Assembly (NCBI GenBank): GCA_038900335.1
Contig: JBBMRB010000024.1
Coordinates: forward strand, 1-54,832
DNA length: 54,832 nucleotides
Origin: Rs1 sp038900335
GTDB taxonomy: Bacteria; Pseudomonadota; Gammaproteobacteria; Pseudomonadales; Balneatricaceae
Direction: 5' to 3'
In this document: in pieces, positions 34,972 to 43,848 of the stretch
How the letters are laid out: every line of letters begins with the position of its first letter
Numbering within the stretch: the stretch's first letter is position 1
Made by a program: the position numbers and the translations under genes
The notes under the pieces: model-generated
What the model was told of the DNA's origin: nothing
Databases searched by the model: none
The model's input: the letters and a program-made list of their open reading frames with translations, nothing else

Positions 34972-37710
34972 TTAACTTATTTTACCGTGACACTGCTTGT
35001 ATTTTTTACCTGATCCACACGGGCAAGGCGCATTGCGGCCAACCTTTTCGCCCTCGCGAACAAAAGTGGCAGCTTCTTCAGTGACATCGGCTTGCGAGGC
35101 TTGATTTTCAAGCTCATCAGTCGCTGAAACAGAATCGTGCTCAAACGTCATTTGCTGTTCTTGCATTTTTTGTCTGCGCAGCTCTTCTTGCTCAGCGACT
35201 TCTTCTGGCATTTGAATTTGCACATGAGATAACACTTTAATAACATCCGTTTTAATATTGTCTAACAGATGTTGGAACAACTCAAAAGACTCACGCTTAT
35301 ACTCTTGCTTAGGATTTTTTTGTGCGTAACCGCGCAAGTGAATACCTTGGCGTAAATTATCCATGGTTTGCAAATGCTCTTTCCACAGTGTATCTAATAC
35401 TTGCAACATCACTTGTTTTTCAAAGTTGCGCATACCATCAACACCCACCATTTCTTCCTTGGTTTGGTAGGCAGTACTTACTTGTTGTTGAATTTTTTCA
35501 ATCAAGGTCTCTTCATGTAGTGATTTATCTGTCGCCAACCACTCTTTAATAGGTAGATTCAAACCAAACTCTGCTTGAATGGCCTTCTCAAGCCCATCAA
35601 GATCCCACTGCTCTTCGATGCTTTGCATCGGAATATGATTGGCAATTGTATTGGCAACCACTTCTTCACGAATCAATTGAATGGTTTCAGAAATATCATT
35701 TGAAGCCATTACCTCATTGCGTTGAGTGTAGATCACATTACGTTGATCATTCGCCACATCATCGTATTCTAGTAGGGACTTGCGAATATCAAAGTTACGC
35801 CCTTCAACTTTGCGCTGAGCTTTCTCAATGGCGTTACTCACCATTTTATGCTCAATTGCCTCGCCGTGCTCCATACCTAAAGAGCGCATAAAGGTACGCA
35901 TACGATCAGAGGCGAAAATACGCATCAAATCATCTTCTAATGACAAGAAGAAACGAGAAGAACCTGGATCTCCTTGACGACCAGCACGACCACGCAGCTG
36001 ATTATCAATACGACGCGACTCATGGCGCTCAGTACCAATAATATGTAGACCACCTGAAGCTAACACTTGATCTTGACGTATCTTCCACTGGGCCGTTAGG
36101 CGCTCATGATCCGCTTCATCGGCCACTTCAAGCTCAGCTTGTAGACGACCACCTAATACGATATCGGTACCACGACCAGCCATGTTAGTGGCAATAGTTA
36201 CCGCAAATGGGCGACCTGCTTCTACGATAATCTCTGCTTCTTTACCGTGATGCTTGGCGTTAAGCACACTGTGCTCAATTTTTTCTTTTGTCAATAACTG
36301 AGAAATAAGCTCTGATGATTCAACAGATGCAGTACCTACCAAAACTGGTTGGCCTGTTTTCTTAGTCTCTTTTATCTCTTTAATAATAGCTTGATACTTT
36401 TCTTCCATTGTCATGAAGATAAGATCGTTTGAGTCAATTCGTGAAACGTCTCTGTTAGTCGGAATAACGACCACGGTTAGACCGTATATTTGTTGTAACT
36501 CAAAGGCTTCTGTATCGGCTGTTCCTGTCATACCAGCAAGCTTGCCATACAGACGGAAGTAGTTTTGAAACGTTGTCGATGCCAGTGTTTGGCTCTCTAG
36601 CTGAATATCGACACCTTCTTTCGCTTCAATCGCTTGGTGCAATCCTTCAGACCAACGTCTACCTGGCATAATGCGGCCAGTGTGCTCATCAACGATAACG
36701 ACTTCATTGTTCTGCACAATATAGTCTTTATCTTTTTGAAATAAGTTGTGAGCGCGCAAGCTCGCTAACACATGATGCAATAAATTAAGGTTATGTGGCG
36801 CATAAAGACTCTCGCCTTCTTTTAAAAATCCTTCTTTAACCAATAATTCTTCAACTAATTCATGGCCTGCTTCTGTTAGGTCAATCGACTTATTTTTTTC
36901 ATCGACAACAAAGTGTTCATTGACGACTTGTTCGATATCTTTAACGTCTATTTCACCGTCAAATTTCAGTAGCTGTGGCACCAATTTATTGATACCTGCA
37001 TACATTTTTGAGCTATCTTCTGCAGGTCCTGAAATTATTAGTGGTGTTCTCGCCTCATCAATTAAGATGGAGTCAACTTCATCGATAACGGCAAAATGAA
37101 ATTCACGCTGAACTTTTTCTTCGATACTAAACGCCATATTGTCACGTAAGTAATCAAAACCAAATTCATTGTTGGTGCCATAAGTTATGTCGGCTTTATA
37201 AGCTTCGCGCTTAATAGCTGAATCTTGCTGGGACAATACGACACCAACACTTAAACCTAAGGCTTCATAAAGAGGACGCATCCAGCTAGCGTCTCGGCTC
37301 GCCAAATAGTCATTGACGGTAACAACATGTACGCCTTTGTTTTGTAATGCATTGAGGTAAACCGGTAAAGTCGCTACCAGCGTTTTACCTTCACCAGTGC
37401 GCATCTCTGCCACACTACCTTCATGTAACGTGATGCCGCCAATCATTTGCACATCAAAGTGACGCATTCCCATCGCTCTAACCGATGCTTCACGAACTAA
37501 GGCAAAAGCTTCAGGCAGAAGTTGATCTACTGTTATTTCATTAGCGGCAAGACGGGCTTTGAACTCATTTGTTTTGTCGATGATTTGGCTATCGCTCAAC
37601 GCCTTCATTTGCTCTTCGAGGGCATTTATTTGAGATACTGTTTTTTGCATGCGTTTAATAACACGTGCGTTCTTACTACCAAATACTTTTTTGAACATTG
37701 AAGTTATCAT
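34972..37710 (-). CDS. secA: Preprotein translocase ATPase SecA
   Basis: 912-residue motor of Sec protein export. Walker A MRTGEGKT lies near residue 105, VIDEVDSILIDEART follows in the first nucleotide-binding fold, and the C-terminal zinc-binding tail CPCGSGKKYKQCHG binds SecB and lipids. The N-terminus aligns residue for residue with the E. coli start (KVFGS), supporting ATG 37710 despite a weak ribosome site. The gene is preceded by a 417-bp gap with no secM-like gene. Confidence 0.96.
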   Translation of the reverse strand: MITSMFKKVFGSKNARVIKRMQKTVSQINALEEQMKALSDSQIIDKTNEFKARLAANEITVDQLLPEAFALVREASVRAMGMRHFDVQMIGGITLHEGSVAEMRTGEGKTLVATLPVYLNALQNKGVHVVTVNDYLASRDASWMRPLYEALGLSVGVVLSQQDSAIKREAYKADITYGTNNEFGFDYLRDNMAFSIEEKVQREFHFAVIDEVDSILIDEARTPLIISGPAEDSSKMYAGINKLVPQLLKFDGEIDVKDIEQVVNEHFVVDEKNKSIDLTEAGHELVEELLVKEGFLKEGESLYAPHNLNLLHHVLASLRAHNLFQKDKDYIVQNNEVVIVDEHTGRIMPGRRWSEGLHQAIEAKEGVDIQLESQTLASTTFQNYFRLYGKLAGMTGTADTEAFELQQIYGLTVVVIPTNRDVSRIDSNDLIFMTMEEKYQAIIKEIKETKKTGQPVLVGTASVESSELISQLLTKEKIEHSVLNAKHHGKEAEIIVEAGRPFAVTIATNMAGRGTDIVLGGRLQAELEVADEADHERLTAQWKIRQDQVLASGGLHIIGTERHESRRIDNQLRGRAGRQGDPGSSRFFLSLEDDLMRIFASDRMRTFMRSLGMEHGEAIEHKMVSNAIEKAQRKVEGRNFDIRKSLLEYDDVANDQRNVIYTQRNEVMASNDISETIQLIREEVVANTIANHIPMQSIEEQWDLDGLEKAIQAEFGLNLPIKEWLATDKSLHEETLIEKIQQQVSTAYQTKEEMVGVDGMRNFEKQVMLQVLDTLWKEHLQTMDNLRQGIHLRGYAQKNPKQEYKRESFELFQHLLDNIKTDVIKVLSHVQIQMPEEVAEQEELRRQKMQEQQMTFEHDSVSATDELENQASQADVTEEAATFVREGEKVGRNAPCPCGSGKKYKQCHGKIS

Positions 37711-38127
37711 ATTGAAGATATCACTAATAAATTAACATTTATTTAACATACATCTGCGCTGGACAAAATTTTAAATTTTTCATTATTTAAAACAATAATG
37801 AGATTAAAAAATTTCCGCTATTGTACCTTGATGGGGATTATATTAAGAACCTCAAGGGCAAAATACAAACAAAGAATCTTGATTCGTATCAGTTATTGCA
37901 AAAAGCTTTTTTCTCTGCTCTTTTTTCTTGCCTAAAACAGCCTTTTTAGTAAAAACAACAAACATTTCACTACTTTAGAGATCAAAAAACAATCAACCAG
38001 AAATCACAGCCAACATTTAGCACACCAGTGTTAACAACTAAAATTTAGACCAAAAAAAACCGGATAATCCGGTTTGTTTTTATAAATCACTCAACGAACA
38101 GCTAAACACACTTAATAACAGTTGGCG
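37711..38127. other. Intergenic, lpxC/secA; no secM seen
   Basis: 417 bp holding the terminator after lpxC and, for secA, a perfect TATAAT on the minus strand at 37837-37842 with no good -35. I see no frame resembling SecM, which lies between lpxC and secA in enterobacteria. Confidence 0.5.
38052..38075 (-). terminator. Intrinsic terminator after lpxC (end of dcw cluster)
   Basis: AAACCGG / CCGGTTT stem with a 5-base loop, followed on the minus strand by a run of eight T residues in total. Confidence 0.8.
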
Positions 38128-39015
38128 TTAAGCGACATCTAATTCTGCTGATGATAAGTTGATAATTTCGTAGGCGCTGTTATCTGCCAATAATTTACGA
38201 ACAAGCTGATTGTTCATATAATGTCCTGTTTTAAAACCTACGAACTCACCTATCATTCGATGCCCTAATAAATAAATATCACCGACGGCATCAAGTACTT
38301 TATGTTTAGCAAACTCATCTTCAAAACGTAAACCATCGCTATTTAATACTGAGTTCTCATCCACGACAATTGCATTTTCCATACTGCCACCGCGAGCTAG
38401 GTTATTTGATCTAAGATATTCTATATCACTCATAAAGCCAAAAGTACGTGCTCTGCTCACTTGCTTAATAAACTGATCACCACTGAGTTCAAGCTCACAT
38501 TTCATGTTTTTGCCGACAAATGCAGGATGATCAAAATCTATCTCTACTGATAGTTTACAACCATTGTAGGGTTTAAACGTGGCAATTTTACCATCCTCTT
38601 CATAGCTGACTTCGCGAAGAATTTTAAGGTATTTTTTAGCACTATTTTGCTCGCTTACTCCTGCCGCCTTAACTAAAAAAATGAAAGGTGCCGCTGAGCC
38701 ATCCATAATAGGAATTTCTTCAGCGTTTAACTCTACGATAGCATTATCAATTGCCATCGCATTAAAAGCTGCCATTAGATGCTCTATCGTGGCAACTTTA
38801 ACGCCATCTTTAAATACATTAGTCGATAGCACAGTATCTTTAACGGTAAAGGCATCAGCAGGAATATCAACAACAGGTGTTAAATCTACACGTCGAAATA
38901 CAATACCGGTATTTTCAGGTGCTGGACATAAATTAAGATATACCTTTTTTCCGGTATGTAATCCCAACCCCGTTGCTTTAATACTACTTTTTAATGTTGT
39001 CTGCCTTATCATCAA
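38128..39015 (-). CDS. lpxC: UDP-3-O-acyl-N-acetylglucosamine deacetylase LpxC
   Basis: 295-residue zinc enzyme for the first committed step of lipid A synthesis. Zinc ligands are in TIEHLMAAF (His) and in HKVLDAVGDIYLLGH (His and Asp). TGLGLHTGKK near the start is typical. Two adjacent ATG codons compete: the first (39015) has better spacing to GGGG, while family proteins usually begin with the second. It is the last gene of the dcw cluster, 29 bp after ftsZ. Confidence 0.95.
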   Translation of the reverse strand: MMIRQTTLKSSIKATGLGLHTGKKVYLNLCPAPENTGIVFRRVDLTPVVDIPADAFTVKDTVLSTNVFKDGVKVATIEHLMAAFNAMAIDNAIVELNAEEIPIMDGSAAPFIFLVKAAGVSEQNSAKKYLKILREVSYEEDGKIATFKPYNGCKLSVEIDFDHPAFVGKNMKCELELSGDQFIKQVSRARTFGFMSDIEYLRSNNLARGGSMENAIVVDENSVLNSDGLRFEDEFAKHKVLDAVGDIYLLGHRMIGEFVGFKTGHYMNNQLVRKLLADNSAYEIINLSSAELDVA

Positions 39016-39044
39016 TTTTCCCCGCTCTTTGCTAATGCAAATAG

Positions 39045-40250
39045 CTATTCACTTTTTCTACGTAAAAACGTTGGTATATCAAAAATATCTTCTGATTTCT
39101 TTTTCGCTAATGCACTATCCGCTTTTCCATCTAACAACGCTTCTTGTTGTTGACGGCGTAACACTGGCGGTAACTCTATTTGATCTATATTTGTTTCAAA
39201 TTGCTTTTTTTCAATACGAGTATTAGGTGTTACTTCAACTTTTCTCTCGATAGTTTCACTAACCTGATCATCATCGCTATCTGACTCTTCTTTCTTTTTC
39301 TCAAAACCTGTCGCAACAACTGTTACTTTTAAATCATCTAACAGGTCAGTATCTATGACCGTTCCTATCACTATAGTTGCATCGTGAGAGGCATATCTTT
39401 CAATAATATTACCCACTTCACTGAATTCACCTAAAGTTAAATCAAGGCCTGCGGTAATATTGACCAAGATACCACTGGCACCTTTTAAATCGACATTTTC
39501 CAATAGCGGGCTATTAATCGCGCCCTCTGCTGCCACAGATGCTCTATCATCACCCCTAGCTTGATCTGATCCCATCATTGCCATGCCCATTTCTGACATA
39601 ACAGTACGCACATCGGCGAAATCGACGTTAATCATACCCGGGCAGGTAATTAGCTCAGCGATACCTCTAACGGCACCTAATAAAACGTCGTTAGCAGCGG
39701 CAAATGCTTTAATTAAGCTAGCGTTGCGCCCCAATACTTTCATTAGTTTTTGGTTGGGGATAATAATTAAAGAATCCACTTGGTCCCTTAACTCTTGTAC
39801 TCCAGCTTGTGCCAGCATCATTCGTTTGCGACCTTCAAACGGGAATGGAGTTGTCACTACCGCAACAGTGAGTATTCCCATACCTTTAGCAACTTCTGCG
39901 ACAATAGGCGCAGCGCCTGTACCTGTACCACCGCCCATACCCGCGGTAATAAACACCATGTCAGCGCCTCTAATAGCATCTGCTATGGCTTCTTTATCCT
40001 CTAACGCTGCTGCTCTACCGACATCTGGATCGGCACCTGCGCCAAGTCCTTTGGTGGTCTCTCGACCCAGCTGTATACTTTTTTCAGCGTTGACATTGTT
40101 TAAAGCCTGCGCATCGGTATTAGCACAAATAAACTCAACACCTTGTAAATCTGCAGCCAACATATGAGCTAGCGCATTACCGCCACCGCCGCCAACACCA
40201 ATGACTTTTATTACCGCCCCTGACGTATCATCTTCATCAAAACTAAACAT
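39045..40250 (-). CDS. ftsZ: Cell division GTPase FtsZ
   Basis: 401-residue tubulin homologue that forms the Z ring. The GTP-binding tubulin signature GGGTGTG is at 106-112 and the start resembles other gammaproteobacterial FtsZ. After a charged linker (about 320-385) the conserved C-terminal peptide DIPTFLRRK is intact; in other bacteria it binds FtsA and ZipA. A TAGGAG ribosome site sits 7 bases before the ATG. The gene directly follows ftsQ, without the ftsA gene that normally lies between them. Confidence 0.96.
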   Translation of the reverse strand: MFSFDEDDTSGAVIKVIGVGGGGGNALAHMLAADLQGVEFICANTDAQALNNVNAEKSIQLGRETTKGLGAGADPDVGRAAALEDKEAIADAIRGADMVFITAGMGGGTGTGAAPIVAEVAKGMGILTVAVVTTPFPFEGRKRMMLAQAGVQELRDQVDSLIIIPNQKLMKVLGRNASLIKAFAAANDVLLGAVRGIAELITCPGMINVDFADVRTVMSEMGMAMMGSDQARGDDRASVAAEGAINSPLLENVDLKGASGILVNITAGLDLTLGEFSEVGNIIERYASHDATIVIGTVIDTDLLDDLKVTVVATGFEKKKEESDSDDDQVSETIERKVEVTPNTRIEKKQFETNIDQIELPPVLRRQQQEALLDGKADSALAKKKSEDIFDIPTFLRRKSE

Positions 40251-40385
40251 AAAAAAACTCCTACCAGCTCACTGCGTTATATTACTCTGGCTACCGTATT
40301 AAGAAACATGAGAATAAGCCCAATAAATATTCAACTTAGACGTATTCCCATATTCCTCTTGAACCAAAGAGGTATTATTCATTAT
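40251..40385. other. Short ftsQ-ftsZ gap where ftsA would be expected
   Basis: Only 135 bp separate the ftsQ stop from the ftsZ start. An ftsA gene needs about 1.2 kb. The gap carries the ftsZ ribosome site and a 27-codon open frame on the minus strand (40299-40382) that does not resemble the start or end of FtsA. I see no FtsA remnant. Confidence 0.85.
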
Positions 40386-41258
40386 TTATTCGTTAATAGC
40401 TGCTTTTTTCTCAGCGCTATCACTGACTATTTGTCGCCATTTTACAGCGACACCATTGGTATATCTTACATCGACATGATCAATCTCAGTAGCTTTCGCA
40501 TATAGGTGCCCTTTATAGAGCTGCAAAAAGCGTTTTAATCGAGCCAATATTTTCTCACGACCTAATTCAACCTCTATTTTATTATCAAGCAATAGCGTCC
40601 AAGCTCCCCTCGCCTGTAATGTTAGCCCTGCCATCAGCACATCAGATCCTTTAAAAAACTGATTTAAGGTATGAAATTGATCCATCACCCGCGCTGTCTC
40701 TGTTGAAGGACCGTTTAGCAATGGCAAAAATGCTAGATCTATTCTTTGCTGCGGCCAAAAGATATCCCCTTGATGATTAAGCAACCCCTTAGCTCCCCAC
40801 TGCGCGATAGGCACTTGCTCTTGTACATCTACCGTTATTCTGGGCGGCCACTGACGCTTAATAGAAGCATTATTAACCCAAGGCTCCTCTATCGCCTGCT
40901 GTAGCAGCTCATCTATACTGGTAGATAGTATCGTTGAACTTGCTCTGCTTCGCTGAGTACTCTCCACTAGTGAGTTAACCAAATCACCACGAGATAAGTA
41001 TTGAGTATTACCAGCGACGACGACTTGTGTTATTGGCTGATCTAGTACATCCCATAATTTTAATGCGCCATTAAAGAGCAAGCCGCAAAACAAAGTAAAA
41101 GCCGTCAATATCATCGCAGGTCTGGCATACCATTCTGACATAACATTAAATGAAAACTCAGAGGTATCGCCTGCCACCACTTTCACAGCACCTTTTAGCC
41201 CTCCCTTTAATGCCATATCATCATCTGGCTGTATGTCTTCTTTGCGCCACTTCACCAT
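40386..41258 (-). CDS. ftsQ: Cell division protein FtsQ
   Basis: 290-residue bitopic inner-membrane protein of the FtsQBL divisome subcomplex. A cytoplasmic N-terminus of about 45 residues precedes one membrane helix (about 48-67). The POTRA domain follows (PITQVVVAGNTQYLS and WVNNASIKRQWPPRI), then the beta domain ending with VDVRYTNGVAVKW. It lies 17 bp after murC, so the usual ddl between murC and ftsQ is absent. Confidence 0.94.
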   Translation of the reverse strand: MVKWRKEDIQPDDDMALKGGLKGAVKVVAGDTSEFSFNVMSEWYARPAMILTAFTLFCGLLFNGALKLWDVLDQPITQVVVAGNTQYLSRGDLVNSLVESTQRSRASSTILSTSIDELLQQAIEEPWVNNASIKRQWPPRITVDVQEQVPIAQWGAKGLLNHQGDIFWPQQRIDLAFLPLLNGPSTETARVMDQFHTLNQFFKGSDVLMAGLTLQARGAWTLLLDNKIEVELGREKILARLKRFLQLYKGHLYAKATEIDHVDVRYTNGVAVKWRQIVSDSAEKKAAINE

Positions 41259-41275
41259 GAATTATTGCTCTGTCA

Positions 41276-42742
41276 CTATGAATAGTCCATTTCACTTAAT
41301 ACATGCGCTAGAGTTGTAATATCACCCGCACCTTGTGTTAATAAAATATCACCGGCTTGCAAAATATTTTTTAGCAACTGTGGTACTTGCTCGACACTAT
41401 CGACAAACACAGGCTCTACTTGACCGCGCTGGCGAATACTGCGACATAAACTACGACTATCCGCACTGGCAATTGGCTCTTCTCCGGCACCGTAGACCTC
41501 TAATAATAGCAACGAATCGACCTCTGATAACACCTGTACGTAATCTTCATATAAATCACGCGTACGAGTATAGCGATGAGGTTGGTTAATCATCACGATA
41601 CGACGTTGCGGCCAGCCATCACGTACCGCCTTTATTGTTGCCTGGATTTCTCGTGGATGATGACCATAATCATCGACCAACATAACATCGCCACCTTTAA
41701 CACGAATATCACACAACACTTGAAAGCGTCTGCCAACACCGCTAAATGACTCTAGCGCTTGTGTTATTGCCAAATCATCAATACCTTCATCTGTCGCCAC
41801 TGCAATAGTCGCCAAGGCATTTTGTACGTTGTGCTTGCCAGGCATATTAACAGTCACATCTAGTGTTTTATGCCGATCTGGGCGAACCACCGTAAAATGC
41901 GTTTTCATGCCTTGCTGGCTAATATTAATCGCTCGATAATCCGCCTCTTCACTCAACCCATAAGTAATCACTGGGCGATTAATTTTGGCTCTAATTTCAG
42001 CAACTACAGGATCATCTATACACAAAACAGCTAAACCATAAAACGGCAAATTGTGTAAAAAATCAACAAAAGTGCGTTTTAATACATTAAAATCACCACC
42101 GTAAGTATCCATATGATCAGCATCAATATTAGTCACTATCGACACCATTGGCTGAAGATGTAAAAAAGATGCATCACTTTCATCTGCTTCAGCAATCAAA
42201 TAGCGACTTGCGCCCAATCTCGCATTAGTACCAGCACTATTTAAACGCCCCCCGATAACAAATGTCGGGTCTCTATGCCCTTGTGCGAAGACCGAAGCCA
42301 ATAAGCTCGTCGTTGTTGTCTTGCCATGAGTACCGGCAACAGCCACACCATGGCGATAACGCATAAGTTCAGCCAACATTTCAGCACGGCGTACAATCGG
42401 AATCTGCGCAGTACGCGCTGCGATGATTTCTGGATTACTTTCATCAACCGCTGTCGATGTCACCACAACATCAACGCCTTTGACATTGCTACCAGCATGT
42501 CCTATGTAAACTTTGACACCTAGACCTTGCAGGCGCTGTGTCACTGCAGATAATTTTATATCAGAGCCTGATATTTTATAACCTTGGTTGCAAAGCACCT
42601 CTGCAATACCACACATACCGACACCACCGATACCAACGAAGTGTATGTTTTTTATTCGACGCATCTCAGGCACATCGTAAACTGTCTCTTTTAACGTCGG
42701 CGCTTTACCGTGATCGGTTAATCCCTGATCTGTATTGCTCAT
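41276..42742 (-). CDS. murC: UDP-N-acetylmuramate--L-alanine ligase MurC
   Basis: 488-residue ligase that adds L-alanine to UDP-MurNAc. HFVGIGGVGMCGIAE at about 34-48 binds UDP, and the ATP loop GTHGKTT is at 137-143. The N-terminus is about 20 residues longer than usual and polar. The start overlaps the murG stop as ATGA, with a GAGGAAA ribosome site inside murG. Confidence 0.95.
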   Translation of the reverse strand: MSNTDQGLTDHGKAPTLKETVYDVPEMRRIKNIHFVGIGGVGMCGIAEVLCNQGYKISGSDIKLSAVTQRLQGLGVKVYIGHAGSNVKGVDVVVTSTAVDESNPEIIAARTAQIPIVRRAEMLAELMRYRHGVAVAGTHGKTTTTSLLASVFAQGHRDPTFVIGGRLNSAGTNARLGASRYLIAEADESDASFLHLQPMVSIVTNIDADHMDTYGGDFNVLKRTFVDFLHNLPFYGLAVLCIDDPVVAEIRAKINRPVITYGLSEEADYRAINISQQGMKTHFTVVRPDRHKTLDVTVNMPGKHNVQNALATIAVATDEGIDDLAITQALESFSGVGRRFQVLCDIRVKGGDVMLVDDYGHHPREIQATIKAVRDGWPQRRIVMINQPHRYTRTRDLYEDYVQVLSEVDSLLLLEVYGAGEEPIASADSRSLCRSIRQRGQVEPVFVDSVEQVPQLLKNILQAGDILLTQGAGDITTLAHVLSEMDYS

Positions 42743-43836
42743 TTCATTTCCTCAAGGCAAATATTGGCAACGTTTAAAGATGCATCAGGTGCAGCTACTG
42801 ACAACGCTTTTGCAGCCATGTTCATCAAATCTTCTCGATTATTATAACTTTCGAACAATTGTTTTAATTTCTCTACAGTTAGTGATTTTTGCTGCACTAA
42901 AATAGCAGCGCCAGCGCTCGCTAAATACTCACCATTTGCTGTTTGATGATCATCAACCGCAAAAGGGAAAGGCACTAAAATTGAGGCAATACCAGCAATC
43001 GCTATTTCCGATACCGTTAAAGCTCCCGCGCGACAAATAACTAAATCGGCCCAACTATAAGCTTCATCCATGTTATCGATAAACGGACTGACCTTTGCCT
43101 CTACCTGACACTGCTTGTATAGCTGTTCAGTAGTGTCAAAGTTCTTCACTCCCGTTTGATGCCATACATTAGGTCTATTTTCACCAGACATAGTCATCAG
43201 CGTTTGCGGTACTACATTGTTAATGGCCGCAGCACCTAAGCTGCCACCAACGACCAATACATTTAATTTACCTGTTCTGTTTTTATAACGCTGATCACAA
43301 GCCTGCATTTGCAATATAGGGCCGCGTACCGGATTGCCTACAATCTCTATACCTTTTTGCTGATCATCACCAAAAGCACCCGGAAAAGCCGCCAGTTTTC
43401 TGCTGGCCATCAACAGCGATATTTTATTCGTCATACCTGCTTTCGCATTCTGCTCATGGATAACTAACGGTACACCTGCTAATTTAGCAGCCACTGCACC
43501 GGGTCCTGATGCAAAGCCACCCATACCAAGCACGACATCAGGCTTCACTAATTTAAATACTTTACGGGCTTGTAAAATAGCTTTTAACACTAAAAAAGGT
43601 GCTTTAAGTAGCCCTAACTTGCCCTTGCCTCTCAACCCTTTTACATCAATGCAGTGCAATTTAATGTTAGCCGCTGGCACTATTTTTGACTCTATACCCG
43701 CAGCTGTACCGAGCCAGTGTATTTCAACACCTTGCTCTTTTAATATCTCAGCGACAGCAAGCGCTGGAAACACATGCCCACCGGTGCCGCCTGCCATCAC
43801 TAAGGCAATTTTATTTGTTGATACTTGGCTATCCAT
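42739..43836 (-). CDS. murG: Lipid II synthase, UDP-GlcNAc transferase MurG
   Basis: 365-residue peripheral membrane glycosyltransferase that adds GlcNAc to lipid I. The first glycine-rich loop AGGTGGHVFPALAVAE and the second GGSLGAAAINN are clear, and the sugar-nucleotide segment ICRAGALTVSEIA is present. It lies 12 bp after ftsW and overlaps murC. Confidence 0.95.
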   Translation of the reverse strand: MDSQVSTNKIALVMAGGTGGHVFPALAVAEILKEQGVEIHWLGTAAGIESKIVPAANIKLHCIDVKGLRGKGKLGLLKAPFLVLKAILQARKVFKLVKPDVVLGMGGFASGPGAVAAKLAGVPLVIHEQNAKAGMTNKISLLMASRKLAAFPGAFGDDQQKGIEIVGNPVRGPILQMQACDQRYKNRTGKLNVLVVGGSLGAAAINNVVPQTLMTMSGENRPNVWHQTGVKNFDTTEQLYKQCQVEAKVSPFIDNMDEAYSWADLVICRAGALTVSEIAIAGIASILVPFPFAVDDHQTANGEYLASAGAAILVQQKSLTVEKLKQLFESYNNREDLMNMAAKALSVAAPDASLNVANICLEEMK

Positions 43837-43848
43837 TATCTGAATTAC

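Noticed and set aside
38681..39226. 181-codon plus-strand frame across lpxC and ftsZ
   Set aside because: Spans the ends of two certain genes on the opposite strand and has no motif.
39583..40167. 194-codon frame antisense to ftsZ
   Set aside because: Lies wholly inside ftsZ on the other strand, low-complexity composition, no ribosome site or family likeness.
40299..40382. 27-codon minus-strand frame in the ftsQ-ftsZ gap as an FtsA remnant
   Set aside because: Its translation resembles neither the start nor the end of FtsA, and there is no ribosome site of its own.
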